This document shows positions 1-8,987 of a stretch of 50,751 bases of DNA, in pieces. The stretch is taken from NCBI RefSeq assembly GCF_011752565.1, contig NZ_VWXK01000042.1, positions 1 through 50,751 of the forward strand, in the 5' to 3' direction. Made by a program: the position numbers and the translations under genes. A model generated the notes under the pieces. The model was given only the letters and a program-made list of their open reading frames with translations, had not been told where the DNA came from and did no database searches. Source of the DNA: Pantoea sp. Ap-967 (GTDB lineage: Bacteria > Pseudomonadota > Gammaproteobacteria > Pseudomonadales > Pseudomonadaceae). Every line of letters begins with the position of its first letter. Within the stretch, counting starts at the first letter, position 1.

Positions 1-123
1 TCTGGCTAACACTTCCCCTTGCCGGGTGTGTAGAGGACTTGCACCTCCAAGTCTCCTGCTTTGGCCACCACAGCCAAGCAGGTTGCGCTAACGCGCAACG
101 CGCCATGCCTGGCGCACAACGAC

Positions 124-144
124 AAAGGCCACCCGAAGGTGGCC
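124..144 (-). terminator. Terminator of the suc operon, after sucD
   Basis: On the minus strand GGCCACC, a TTCG loop and GGTGGCC form a perfect 7-bp stem, followed by a short T run (TTTG). It lies 28 bases past the sucD stop codon, as expected for an intrinsic terminator closing the suc genes. The T run is short, so some read-through is possible. Bases 1-123 hold no gene that I can support. Confidence 0.8.
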
Positions 145-171
145 TCTGTGCGCGTGGGGGGTGTCGCTAAA

Positions 172-1056
172 TTACTTCTTGGCTTCCCAGCCAGTCAGCT
201 CGGCCAGGGCCTTACCGATGTCAGCCAGGGAACGCACGGTCTTCACACCGGCGTCCTGCAGCGCAGCGAACTTCTCGTCCGCAGTGCCTTTGCCGCCGGA
301 GATGATGGCGCCAGCGTGGCCCATGCGCTTGCCCGCAGGTGCGGTAACACCAGCGATGTAGGAAACCACTGGCTTGGTCACGTTAGCCTTGATGTAGGCT
401 GCCGCTTCTTCTTCAGCCGAACCGCCGATCTCACCGATCATGACGATCGCTTCGGTCTTCGGGTCTTCCTGGAACAGCTTCAGGATGTCGATGAAGTTGG
501 AGCCTGGGATCGGGTCGCCACCGATGCCCACGCAGGTCGACTGGCCGAAGCCGGCGTCGGTGGTCTGCTTGACCGCTTCGTAGGTCAGGGTGCCGGAACG
601 CGAAACGATACCGACCTTGCCTGGCAGGTGGATGTGGCCTGGCATGATGCCGATCTTGCACTCGCCCGGGGTGATGACACCTGGGCAGTTAGGGCCGATC
701 AGGGTCACGCCCAGCTCGTCGCACTTGACCTTGGCATCCAGCATGTCCAGGGTAGGAATGCCTTCGGTGATGCAGACGATCAGCTTGATGCCGCCGAAGG
801 CCGCTTCCAGGATCGAGTCCTTGCAGAAAGGAGCCGGAACGTAGATGACCGAAGCGTCAGCGCCGGTAGCTTCCACGGCTTCCTTGACAGTGTTGAACAC
901 TGGCAGGCCCAGGTGGGTGGTGCCACCCTTGCCCGGGGTTACGCCGCCGACCATCTTGGTGCCGTAGGCGATGGCTTGTTCGGAGTGGAAAGTACCCTGC
1001 GAGCCGGTGAAGCCCTGGCAGATGACTTTGGTATCTTTATTGATCAGAACGCTCAT
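172..1056 (-). CDS. sucD: Succinyl-CoA ligase (ADP-forming), alpha subunit
   Basis: Alpha subunit of succinyl-CoA synthetase, which converts succinyl-CoA, ADP and phosphate to succinate, ATP and CoA in the TCA cycle, acting in the cytosol with SucC. The 294-residue product has the family's normal length. The N-terminal CoA-binding Rossmann segment contains the GFTGSQGTFH motif near residue 15, and the phosphohistidine motif GHAGAI lies near residue 247. The ATG overlaps the stop of sucC by one base (TAATG), so the two subunits are translationally coupled. It is the last gene of the minus-strand sdh-suc cluster and is followed by a terminator. Confidence 0.97.
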   Translation of the reverse strand: MSVLINKDTKVICQGFTGSQGTFHSEQAIAYGTKMVGGVTPGKGGTTHLGLPVFNTVKEAVEATGADASVIYVPAPFCKDSILEAAFGGIKLIVCITEGIPTLDMLDAKVKCDELGVTLIGPNCPGVITPGECKIGIMPGHIHLPGKVGIVSRSGTLTYEAVKQTTDAGFGQSTCVGIGGDPIPGSNFIDILKLFQEDPKTEAIVMIGEIGGSAEEEAAAYIKANVTKPVVSYIAGVTAPAGKRMGHAGAIISGGKGTADEKFAALQDAGVKTVRSLADIGKALAELTGWEAKK

Positions 1057-2222
1057 TACTTGCCCTCCGCAGCTTTGACAACTTGTTGAGCAGCGTCGGT
1101 CAGGCTGGTGGCCGCAATGATGTTCAAACCGCTTTCTGCCAGTACTTTAGCGCCCAGTTCGGCGTTGTTGCCTTCGAGGCGAACCACAACCGGAACTTTA
1201 ACGCCGACTTCTTTCACTGCACCGATGATGCCTTCGGCAATCATGTCGCAGCGAACGATGCCGCCGAAGATGTTAACCAGAACGGCCGCGACATTGCTGT
1301 CGGACAGAATGATCTTGAACGCTTCGGTAACGCGCTCTTTGGTAGCACCGCCGCCCACGTCGAGGAAGTTGGCTGGCTTGCCGCCGTGCAGGTTGACGAT
1401 GTCCATGGTACCCATGGCCAGGCCGGCACCGTTGACCATGCAGCCGATGTTGCCTTCCAGGGCAACGTAGTTCAGTTCGAACTTGGCAGCGTGGGCTTCA
1501 CGGGCGTCGTCCTGCGACGGGTCGTGGAAGGTTTTCAGCTTAGGCTGACGGTACATGGCGTTGGCGTCGATGTTGATCTTGGCATCGAGGCAGTGCAGGT
1601 CGCCATCGGCCTTGATCACCAGCGGGTTCACTTCCAGCAGGGCCAGGTCGTGATCCTTGAACAGCTTGGCCAGGCCAACGAAGATCTTGGCGAACTGTTG
1701 AACTTGCTTGCCTTCCAGGCCCAGCTGGAACGCCAGCTCACGGCCCTGGAACGGCTGAGCGCCGACCAGCGGGTCGATGGTGGCCTTGAGGATCTTCTCA
1801 GGTGTTTCGTGAGCGACTTTCTCGATGTCCACGCCACCTTCGGTGGAGGCCATGAACACGATACGGCGGCTCGAGCGGTCCACTACAGCGCCCAGGTACA
1901 GCTCTTTGGCGATGTCAGTGCAGGATTCGACCAGAATCTTGGAGACGGGTTGACCGTTGGCATCAGTCTGGTAGGTAACCAGATTCTTGCCCAACCACTG
2001 TGCAGCGAACGCCTTGGCGTCTTCCTTGCTGCGAACCAGCTTGACGCCGCCCGCTTTGCCGCGACCACCGGCGTGAACCTGGGCTTTGACAACCCACTCG
2101 GAACCGCCAATCTTGTCGCAGGCTTCTGCAGCTTGCTCAGGGGTATCGACTGCGAAACCCTTGGAAACTGGCAGGCCGTATTCAGCGAACAGCTGCTTAC
2201 CCTGATACTCGTGAAGATTCAT
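1056..2222 (-). CDS. sucC: Succinyl-CoA ligase (ADP-forming), beta subunit
   Basis: Beta subunit of succinyl-CoA synthetase, which carries the ATP-grasp domain and sets nucleotide specificity. The start is the ATG giving MNLHEYQGKQLF, the usual N-terminus of SucC; a longer in-frame reading upstream does not resemble the family. The product is then 388 residues, the normal length. The ATP-grasp loop GGRGKAGGVK is visible near residue 53, and the C-terminal ligase domain contains the conserved NIFGGI motif. It overlaps sucD by one base. A 172-bp gap containing a hairpin separates it from lpd. Confidence 0.97.
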   Translation of the reverse strand: MNLHEYQGKQLFAEYGLPVSKGFAVDTPEQAAEACDKIGGSEWVVKAQVHAGGRGKAGGVKLVRSKEDAKAFAAQWLGKNLVTYQTDANGQPVSKILVESCTDIAKELYLGAVVDRSSRRIVFMASTEGGVDIEKVAHETPEKILKATIDPLVGAQPFQGRELAFQLGLEGKQVQQFAKIFVGLAKLFKDHDLALLEVNPLVIKADGDLHCLDAKINIDANAMYRQPKLKTFHDPSQDDAREAHAAKFELNYVALEGNIGCMVNGAGLAMGTMDIVNLHGGKPANFLDVGGGATKERVTEAFKIILSDSNVAAVLVNIFGGIVRCDMIAEGIIGAVKEVGVKVPVVVRLEGNNAELGAKVLAESGLNIIAATSLTDAAQQVVKAAEGK

Positions 2223-2329
2223 GCTTTTTACCGTCTTCGTTAGGTACTGCGCTTCGGCGCTGCGCCATTGCTGGCGCCGCACCACCTGTGACCGTTAACC
2301 CCGGGTTATCCCATGTGGTTCAGTCCGGC

Positions 2330-2365
2330 GGACGTTCCGCGGTGAGTCATGCACGCAAGACTCAC
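2330..2365 (-). other. Inverted repeat in the lpd-sucC spacer
   Basis: The 172-bp gap between lpd and sucC contains GTGAGTC and GACTCAC arms separated by ten bases, plus a second GC-rich inverted repeat (CGGGC/GCCCG) next to them. There is no T run, so this is more likely a processing or stabilising hairpin than a terminator. It would sit in the 5' leader of the sucCD part of the message. Confidence 0.4.
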
Positions 2366-2394
2366 GACGGGCAGCCCGCCGTGGTTTCTTATAA

Positions 2395-3831
2395 TTAACG
2401 CTTCTTACGGTTGGCTACGTGAATGGCGCCGCCATTCACTGCCAGCGCTGCTTCATGCAGCGCTTCGGACAGGGTTGGATGGCTGAAGACCATCATGCCC
2501 AGATCCTCGGCACTGGTGCCGAATTCCATTGCGATTGCGCCCTGCTGTACCAGTTCGGCAGCGGACGGGCCAATCACGTGCACACCCAGGACGCGGTCGG
2601 TCTTGGCGTCGGCGATGACCTTGACGAAACCACCGGTGTCGTTGGCTGCCATCGCACGGCCGCTGGCCGCGAACGGGAAGGTGCCTACGTTAACCTCAAC
2701 ACCCTCGGCCTTCAAGGCTTGTTCGGTCTTGCCGACCCAAGCGATTTCCGGGTGGGTGTAGATAACCGATGGGATCAGGTCGTAGTTCATCTGGGCCTTG
2801 TGGCCCTTGATGCGCTCGACGACCATAATGCCCTCTTCCGAGGCCTTGTGGGCCAGCATCATGCCGCGTACCACGTCGCCGATGGCGTACACGCCCGGCA
2901 CGCTGGTGGCGCAGTAGTCATCAACGAAGATGTAGCCACGTTCGTCGATGTTCACGCCGCTGTCGGCAGCCAGCAGGTCGGTGGTCACCGGGCGACGGCC
3001 AACCGCGACGATCAGCTTGTCGAAGGTGATCTTCTGCTCGCCTTCGGCGTTGGTGTAGGTCACTTCGACTTCGTTGCCGTTGACTTTCGAGCCCGTGACG
3101 CGCGCGCCCAGCTTGATGTCCAGGCCTTGCTTGGTCAGGGTCTTCTGGGCTTCTTTCGACACCGCGGTGTCGGCAGCCATCAGGAAGGTGTCCAGGGCTT
3201 CCAGGACGGTGACTTCAGCACCCAGGCGAGCCCATACCGAGCCCAGTTCCAGGCCGATCACGCCAGCGCCGATCACGCCCAGGCGCTTGGGTACCGATTG
3301 GAATTCCAGGGCGCCAGTGGAGTCGACGATGACGTTCTGGTCGACCGGAGCCGGCGGAATGTCGATTGGGCGCGAGCCGGAAGCCAGGATCACGTTCTCG
3401 GCTTCGATGACTTCGGTGGTGCCGTCAGCCTTGGTGACTTCGACTTTCTTGCCAGCCAGCAGCTTGCCGTGGCCCTGGATCGAGGTCACGCCGTTGGCCT
3501 TGAACAGGGTGGCAACGCCACCGGTCAGGTTCTTGACGATGCCAGCCTTGCGGCCAACCATCGCGGCCACGTCCATTTTCACTTCGCCAGTGGAAATGCC
3601 GTGGACGTTGAAGCTCTCTTTGGCTTCCTTGTACTTCCAGGAGCTGTCCAGCAGCGCCTTGGAGGGGATGCAACCTACGTTCAGGCAGGTGCCGCCCAGG
3701 GCCAGCTTGCCCTCGGCGTCGGTGTACTTCTCGATACAGGCAGTCTTCAGACCAAGTTGTGCGGCCTTGATGGCAGCCACATAGCCGCCAGGACCTGCAC
3801 CAATTACCACTACGTCGAATTTCTGGGTCAT
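2395..3831 (-). CDS. lpd: Dihydrolipoyl dehydrogenase (E3) of 2-oxoglutarate dehydrogenase
   Basis: FAD-dependent E3 component that reoxidises the lipoyl group of SucB and passes electrons to NAD+. The 478-residue product begins with the FAD-binding motif GAGPGG near residue 12. It has the redox-active disulfide in GGTCLNVGCIPSK near residues 47-59, a second nucleotide-binding GAGVIGLELG motif near residue 187, and the C-terminal HPTLSEALHEA motif with the catalytic His-Glu pair. Its place after sucA and sucB marks it as the E3 of the 2-oxoglutarate complex (called lpdG in pseudomonads), although E3 may also serve the glycine cleavage or pyruvate complexes. Confidence 0.96.
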   Translation of the reverse strand: MTQKFDVVVIGAGPGGYVAAIKAAQLGLKTACIEKYTDAEGKLALGGTCLNVGCIPSKALLDSSWKYKEAKESFNVHGISTGEVKMDVAAMVGRKAGIVKNLTGGVATLFKANGVTSIQGHGKLLAGKKVEVTKADGTTEVIEAENVILASGSRPIDIPPAPVDQNVIVDSTGALEFQSVPKRLGVIGAGVIGLELGSVWARLGAEVTVLEALDTFLMAADTAVSKEAQKTLTKQGLDIKLGARVTGSKVNGNEVEVTYTNAEGEQKITFDKLIVAVGRRPVTTDLLAADSGVNIDERGYIFVDDYCATSVPGVYAIGDVVRGMMLAHKASEEGIMVVERIKGHKAQMNYDLIPSVIYTHPEIAWVGKTEQALKAEGVEVNVGTFPFAASGRAMAANDTGGFVKVIADAKTDRVLGVHVIGPSAAELVQQGAIAMEFGTSAEDLGMMVFSHPTLSEALHEAALAVNGGAIHVANRKKR

Positions 3832-3879
3832 AAAAGATTCCTTATCAGCTACAAGCTACAAGCCGCGGACCGCGCGGCA

Positions 3880-3897
3880 TGGCTTCTCGCGAAGCCA
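3880..3897 (-). other. Hairpin between sucB and lpd
   Basis: TGGCTTC, a four-base TCGC loop and GAAGCCA form a perfect 7-bp stem in the 93-bp sucB-lpd gap. No T run follows in the direction of transcription, so a terminator is unlikely. The sequence is reminiscent of the degenerate palindromes common in Pseudomonas spacers. Confidence 0.45.
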
Positions 3898-3924
3898 GGC
3901 CCGGCACGGTACGCAGCCAGAGGG

Positions 3925-5151
3925 TTAGATGTCCAGCAGCAGGCGAGACGGATCTTCCAGCAGGTTCTTGATGGTGACCAGGAAGGTTACCGCTTCCTTG
4001 CCATCGATCAGGCGGTGATCGTACGACAGCGCCAGGTACATCATCGGGCGAATCACCACTTGGCCATTGATGGCCATCGGGCGCTGGATGATGTTGTGCA
4101 TGCCGAGGATCGCGGCCTGCGGCGGGTTGACGATCGGGGTCGACATCATCGAACCGAAGGTGCCGCCGTTGGTGATGGTGAAGGTGCCACCGGTCATCTC
4201 TTCGATGGCCAGCTTGCCGTCACGGGCCTTCTTGCCGAAGGTGGCGATGCCGTTCTCGATTTCAGCCAGGCTCATCGACTCGGCGTTACGCAGAACCGGA
4301 ACCACCAGGCCACGGTCGCTGGACACGGCAACGCCGACGTCGGCATAGCCGTGGTAGACGATGTCGTTGCCGTCGATCGAGGCGTTGACCGCCGGGAAGC
4401 GCTTCAGGGCTTCGGTGGCAGCCTTGACGAAGAACGACATGAAGCCCAGGCGTACGCCGTTGTGGGTCTTCTCGAACAGGTCCTTGTACTTCGAACGCAG
4501 GGCCATGACTTCGGTCATGTCCACTTCGTTGAAGGTGGTCAGCATGGCCATGTTCGACTGGGCTTCGACCAGGCGCTCGGCGATCTTGGCGCGCAGGCGG
4601 GTCATCGGCACGCGCTTCTCGGTGCGGTCGCCGGCGGCGACCACAACTGGGGCAGCAGCAGCGGCAGCGGCAGCGGCAGGCTTGGCAACCGGTGCAGGCG
4701 CCGACTTCTTGTTGGCGACGGCAGCGACGACGTCTTCCTTGGTGATGCGACCGCCCTTGCCGGTGCCGGCAACGGTGGCCAGGTCGATGCCGTTTTCCTC
4801 AGCCAGCTTGCGTGCGGCTGGGGCAGCGACCGGGTCGTCTTCGCCAGCGTCGGCGGCAGCGGCAGCCGGGGCAGCAGCGGCCGGTGCGGCGGCAGGGGCA
4901 GCAGCGGCAGCGCCACCTTCAACGATCGAGCCCAGTACTTCGTCGGACAGGACGGTGTCGCCCTCGCCCTTGACGATCGCACCCAGCACGCCGTCGGCAG
5001 TGGCCAGCACTTCCAGGACGACCTTGTCGGTTTCGATGTCGACGATCAGCTCGTCACGCTTGACGGCTTCGCCCGGCTGCTTGTGCCAGGTGGCAACGGT
5101 GCCGTCGGCAACCGATTCCGGGAAGGTTGGGGCTTTGATCTCGATAGCCAT
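3925..5151 (-). CDS. sucB: Dihydrolipoyllysine succinyltransferase (E2) of 2-oxoglutarate dehydrogenase
   Basis: E2 core of the 2-oxoglutarate dehydrogenase complex, transferring the succinyl group from E1 through lipoyl-lysine to CoA. The 408-residue product has the expected order. An N-terminal lipoyl domain carries the lipoylated Lys in ETDKVVLEV near residue 43. A flexible Ala/Pro linker follows (residues about 80-110), then an E1/E3-binding domain ([11 protein letters not shown], near 115). A second Ala-rich linker leads to the catalytic domain, which ends with [13 protein letters not shown] holding the active-site His and Asp. It lies 42 bp after sucA, in the same transcription unit. 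Confidence 0.97.
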
Positions 5152-5193
5152 TATCTGTGTTTCCTTAAATTCGGTTTCAGGTGCGCGAAGGCG

Positions 5194-8025
5194 TTAGACA
5201 GTGAAGGCGTCTTGCAGCAGTTTTTCCTGCTGTTCGGCGTGCTTCGAAGCGTAACCACAAGCGGGCGCGGCAGATGCGTCGCGGCCGGCGTATTCCAGGA
5301 CCAGCGCCTTGTTGTGGCGGCCCAGGATACGGCGCATGTGGTGCTGGCTGCTGTACCAGGCGCCCTGGTTCATCGGTTCTTCCTGGCACCATACGGCGTG
5401 CTTGAGGTTGCTGTATTGCGCCAGGATTTCGACCAGGTCGTCTTCCGGGAACGGGTACAGCTGCTCCAGACGCAGGATCGCGATGTCTTCGCGGCCTTCG
5501 GCACGGCGTTTTTCCAGCAGGTCGTAGTAGACCTTGCCGCTGCACAGGACCAGGCGCTCGACCTTGGCCGGATCGATCGCGTCGATTTCCGGGATCACGG
5601 TCTGGAACGAGCCTTCTGCCAGGTCTTCCAGGGTCGAGATGGCCAGCTTGTGGCGCAGCAGCGACTTGGGCGTCAGCACGATCAGCGGCTTGCGCAGCGG
5701 ACGAATGACCTGACGACGCAGCAGGTGGTAGATCTGTGCCGGGGTGGTCGGTACGCAGACCTGGATGTTGTGCTCGGCGCACAGCTGCAGGTAACGCTCC
5801 AGGCGCGCGGAGGAGTGCTCCGGCCCCTGCCCTTCATAGCCGTGTGGCAGCAGCATGGTCAGACCGCACAGGCGGCCCCACTTGTGCTCGCCGCTGGTGA
5901 TGAACTGGTCGATCACCACTTGCGCACCGTTGGCGAAGTCGCCGAACTGGGCTTCCCAGATCACCAGCGCGTTCGGCGTGGTGGTGGAGTAGCCGTATTC
6001 GAAGGCCAGTACCGCTTCTTCCGAAAGGAAGGAGTCGTACAGTTCGAACTTCGGCTGGCCCGGGAACAGGTTCTTCAGCGGTACGTAGGTGCTGGCGTCC
6101 TTCTGGTTGTGCAGCACCGCGTGACGGTGCGAGAAGGTGCCACGGCCGATGTCCTGGCCGGTCATGCGGATCGGGTGACCTTCGAACTGCAGGGTGGCGT
6201 AGGCCATGGTTTCTGCATAACCCCAGTTGATCGGCAAGCCACCGGCTTGCATCTTCTGGCGATCTTCGTAGATCTTCGCGACCTGGCGCTGAACGACGAA
6301 GCCTTCCGGCAGCTCCAGCAGCTTGGCCGACAGGTCTTGCAGGGTCTTGAGGTCGAAGCGGGTGTCGTGACGCGCGGTCCAGGCATGGCCCAGGTACGGA
6401 CGCCAGTCGACGAACAGCTCGCGGTTCGGCTCCTTGACCAGGCTTTTCACCACGTGCAGGCCGTTGTCCAACGCGTTGCGGTACTCGTCGATCTTGGCCT
6501 GGGCGCGCTCGGCATCGATGCGGCCAGCCTGGATCAGCGACTCGGCGTACAGCTCGCGGGTAGTGCGCTGCTTGGTGATCTGCTGGTACATCAGCGGCTG
6601 GGTGCCGTTCGGCTCGTCGGCCTCGTTGTGGCCGCGGCGACGGTAGCAGACCAGGTCGATGACCACGTCACGCTTGAACTGCATGCGGTAGTCGACGGCC
6701 AGCTGGGTCACGAACAGCACGGCTTCCGGGTCGTCGCCGTTGACGTGCAGGATCGGCGCCTGAATCATCTTGGCAACGTCGGTGGCGTACTCGGTGGAGC
6801 GCGAGTCCAGCGGGTTGCTGATGGTGAAACCGACCTGGTTGTTGATCACGATGTGCACGGTGCCGCCGGTCTTGAAACCGCGGGTCTGCGACATCTGGAA
6901 GGTTTCCATGACCACGCCCTGGCCGGCGAAGGCTGCGTCGCCGTGGATCGAGATCGGCAGCACCTTGTCGCCAACGGTGTCGTTGCGACGGTCCTGGCGG
7001 GCACGAACCGAGCCTTCCACCACTGGCGAGACGATTTCCAGGTGGGAGGGGTTGAATGCCATGGCCAGGTGAACTTCGCCACCGGAGGTCATCACGTTGG
7101 AGGAGAAGCCCTGGTGATACTTCACGTCACCGGAGCCCAGCTCGTTCATCTTCTTGCCTTCGAACTCGTCGAACAGCTCGCGCGGGCTCTTGCCGAAGGT
7201 GTTGACGAGCACGTTCAGGCGGCCACGGTGGGCCATGCCGATCACGACTTCCTTGGTGCCGTAGGAGCCCGAGCGCTGGATCATTTCGTCCAGCATCGGG
7301 ATCAGGCTTTCGCCACCTTCCAGGCCGAAGCGCTTGGTGCCCGGGTACTTGGTGCCCAGGTATTTTTCCAGGCCTTCACCGGCGGTCACGCGCTCAAGCA
7401 GGTGAGCCTGCACGTCGACGGAGAATTCCGGACGGCCACGCACGCTCTCCAGACGCTGCTGGAACCAGCTGCGCTGCTCGGAATCGACGATGTGGGTGAA
7501 CTCGGCACCAATGGTGCGACAATATGTCTTCTGGAGTGCCTCTACGATCTCGCGTAGGCTCGCCTCCTCTTTGCCGATGAACAGGTCGCCGGCACGGAAG
7601 GTCGTATCAAGATCGGCATTGGTCAAGCCGTAGTGATTGATCGACAGGTCTACAGGCGCAGGTCGCTGCCACAACCCCAACGGGTCGAGCTTGGCAGCCT
7701 GATGGCCGCGCATACGATAGGCCTGGATCAGTCGCAGAACTTCAACCTGCTTCTTCTCGTGTTCTGTGCTCACGCTCCCGGCGGACACCGGTTGGGCGCG
7801 GCGCTGGTTCTTTGCCAGCAATACGAAATGGTCGCGGATCGTCGAGTGCGATACATCGGTAGCGGTGCTGCCGTCGGCGGGCAACTTCTGGAAGTAAGTG
7901 CGCCACTCTTCTGGCACAGCGTTAGGGTCGTGCAGGTAGAGCTCGTAGAGCTCTTCCACATATGCAGCGTTACCACCTGAAAGGTGGGCGCTTTCCCACA
8001 TGCGCTGCATCACGCTTTCTTGCAT
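5194..8025 (-). CDS. sucA: 2-oxoglutarate dehydrogenase E1 component
   Basis: Thiamine diphosphate-dependent decarboxylase that commits 2-oxoglutarate to succinyl-CoA. At 943 residues it has full family length. The N-terminus (MQESVMQRMWESAHLSG, then YVEELYELYL) is the typical E1o helix that binds the E2 core. The thiamine diphosphate region is visible around HVNGDDPEAV (near residue 430), and the transketolase-like domain includes GQDIGRGTFSHRHAV (near 630). It is preceded by a 246-bp spacer after sdhB that contains two hairpins, so sdh and suc mRNAs may be processed or partly uncoupled. Confidence 0.97.
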   Translation of the reverse strand: MQESVMQRMWESAHLSGGNAAYVEELYELYLHDPNAVPEEWRTYFQKLPADGSTATDVSHSTIRDHFVLLAKNQRRAQPVSAGSVSTEHEKKQVEVLRLIQAYRMRGHQAAKLDPLGLWQRPAPVDLSINHYGLTNADLDTTFRAGDLFIGKEEASLREIVEALQKTYCRTIGAEFTHIVDSEQRSWFQQRLESVRGRPEFSVDVQAHLLERVTAGEGLEKYLGTKYPGTKRFGLEGGESLIPMLDEMIQRSGSYGTKEVVIGMAHRGRLNVLVNTFGKSPRELFDEFEGKKMNELGSGDVKYHQGFSSNVMTSGGEVHLAMAFNPSHLEIVSPVVEGSVRARQDRRNDTVGDKVLPISIHGDAAFAGQGVVMETFQMSQTRGFKTGGTVHIVINNQVGFTISNPLDSRSTEYATDVAKMIQAPILHVNGDDPEAVLFVTQLAVDYRMQFKRDVVIDLVCYRRRGHNEADEPNGTQPLMYQQITKQRTTRELYAESLIQAGRIDAERAQAKIDEYRNALDNGLHVVKSLVKEPNRELFVDWRPYLGHAWTARHDTRFDLKTLQDLSAKLLELPEGFVVQRQVAKIYEDRQKMQAGGLPINWGYAETMAYATLQFEGHPIRMTGQDIGRGTFSHRHAVLHNQKDASTYVPLKNLFPGQPKFELYDSFLSEEAVLAFEYGYSTTTPNALVIWEAQFGDFANGAQVVIDQFITSGEHKWGRLCGLTMLLPHGYEGQGPEHSSARLERYLQLCAEHNIQVCVPTTPAQIYHLLRRQVIRPLRKPLIVLTPKSLLRHKLAISTLEDLAEGSFQTVIPEIDAIDPAKVERLVLCSGKVYYDLLEKRRAEGREDIAILRLEQLYPFPEDDLVEILAQYSNLKHAVWCQEEPMNQGAWYSSQHHMRRILGRHNKALVLEYAGRDASAAPACGYASKHAEQQEKLLQDAFTV

Positions 8026-8126
8026 GCTTGGTCACCCTCGGTTAGGGGACTGATCGGCGAGAGCCACAGCAAACCTGGAAAAGTCCGAATAAAGCGACTG
8101 AACCACGCCACTTGGATCCTGCTGAT

Positions 8127-8148
8127 TTTCCGGGTACCAGCCCGGAAA
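8127..8148 (-). other. Hairpin in the sdhB-sucA spacer (sucA-proximal)
   Basis: A perfect 8-bp inverted repeat TTTCCGGG / CCCGGAAA with a six-base loop lies about 100 bp upstream of sucA. Together with the second hairpin at 8221-8241 it makes the 246-bp spacer strongly structured. A role in RNA processing, partial attenuation or differential stability of sdh versus suc mRNA is inferred. Confidence 0.5.
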
Positions 8149-8220
8149 GCCCCTGCTGGTCTCATATCTTCATAGGTATCGAGCGCGGGCTTTGTGGGCC
8201 CTTGCCCAGGTTTTACCTCA

Positions 8221-8241
8221 GTGCGGGCTCACCACCCGCAC
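8221..8241 (-). other. Hairpin just downstream of sdhB
   Basis: GTGCGGG and CCCGCAC arms (7 bp, 7-base loop) lie 30 bases past the sdhB stop codon. No clear T run follows on the minus strand, so this looks like a 3'-end stabilising or weak attenuating hairpin rather than a full terminator. Confidence 0.5.
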
Positions 8242-8271
8242 CTCGGCTTACTGCAGGTACAACACTTTGTA

Positions 8272-8976
8272 TCAGGTGCCGCTTTGCAGCAGCATGTTAC
8301 GTACGTGACCGATTGCCTTGGTTGGGTTCAGACCCTTCGGGCAAACGTTGACGCAGTTCATGATCCCGCGGCAGCGGAATACGCTGAACGGGTCATCCAG
8401 GGACGCCAGGCGCTCCTGGGTCTTGGTGTCACGGCTGTCGGCCAGGAAGCGATAGGCCTGCAGCAGGGCCGCTGGGCCCAGGAACTTGTCAGGGTTCCAC
8501 CAGAACGATGGGCAGGACGTCGAGCAGCAGGCGCACAGGATGCACTCGTACAGGCCGTCCAGCTTGTCACGGTCTTCCGGCGATTGCAGGCGCTCGATGG
8601 CCGGGGCCGGGGTGTCGTTCTGCAGGAATGGCTTCACCTTCTCGTACTGCTTGTAGAAGATGCTCATGTCGACCACCAGGTCACGAATGACCGGCAGGCC
8701 TGGCAGCGGACGCAGCACCAGCTTGCCCTTCTTCACCACACCCGACAGCGGGGTGATGCAGGCCAGGCCGTTCTTGCCGTTCATGTTCATGCCGTCGGAA
8801 CCGCAAACGCCTTCACGGCAGGAGCGACGGTACGAGAAACCTTCGTCCTTTTCCTTGATCAGTGCCAATACATCCAGCACCATCAGGTCCTTGCCGCCGG
8901 TATCGACGTCGAACGACTCCATTTTGGGGGCCGAATCGGTGTCCGGGTTGTAACGATAAACTTCGACTTTCAACAT
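8272..8976 (-). CDS. sdhB: Succinate dehydrogenase iron-sulfur subunit
   Basis: Iron-sulfur subunit of complex II, carrying electrons from the SdhA flavin to ubiquinone at the inner membrane. The 234-residue product shows all three cluster motifs: the [2Fe-2S] ligands in CREGVCGSDG near residue 55, the [4Fe-4S] ligands in CILCACCSTSC near 147, and the [3Fe-4S] ligands in CRGIMNCVNVCPKG near 205. I chose the ATG giving MLKVEVYRYNP, with AAGGGTGG upstream; a GTG three codons earlier is possible. It follows sdhA by 11 bp. Confidence 0.96.
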   Translation of the reverse strand: MLKVEVYRYNPDTDSAPKMESFDVDTGGKDLMVLDVLALIKEKDEGFSYRRSCREGVCGSDGMNMNGKNGLACITPLSGVVKKGKLVLRPLPGLPVIRDLVVDMSIFYKQYEKVKPFLQNDTPAPAIERLQSPEDRDKLDGLYECILCACCSTSCPSFWWNPDKFLGPAALLQAYRFLADSRDTKTQERLASLDDPFSVFRCRGIMNCVNVCPKGLNPTKAIGHVRNMLLQSGT

Positions 8977-8987
8977 AGCAGCCACCC

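Noticed and set aside
1..123. Possible remnant of an insertion sequence or tRNA-like fold at the left edge
   Set aside because: A short inverted repeat (GGACTTG/CAAGTC) and a vague resemblance to sequence next to some insertion elements are present. No transposase frame, terminal repeat or tRNA cloverleaf can be supported in so short a stretch.
4640..4920. GCAGCGGCAGC-type tandem repeats inside sucB
   Set aside because: They encode the two Ala/Pro-rich interdomain linkers normal for E2 proteins, so they are not a separate repeat element.
2419..7557. A very long open frame (over 1700 codons) on the plus strand
   Set aside because: It lies antisense to lpd, sucB and sucA, and its translation is low-complexity without any family motif. 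It is a product of GC-rich codon use in the real genes. The same holds for the other long antisense frames, for example 61-1089, 9087-11264 and 18585-20408.
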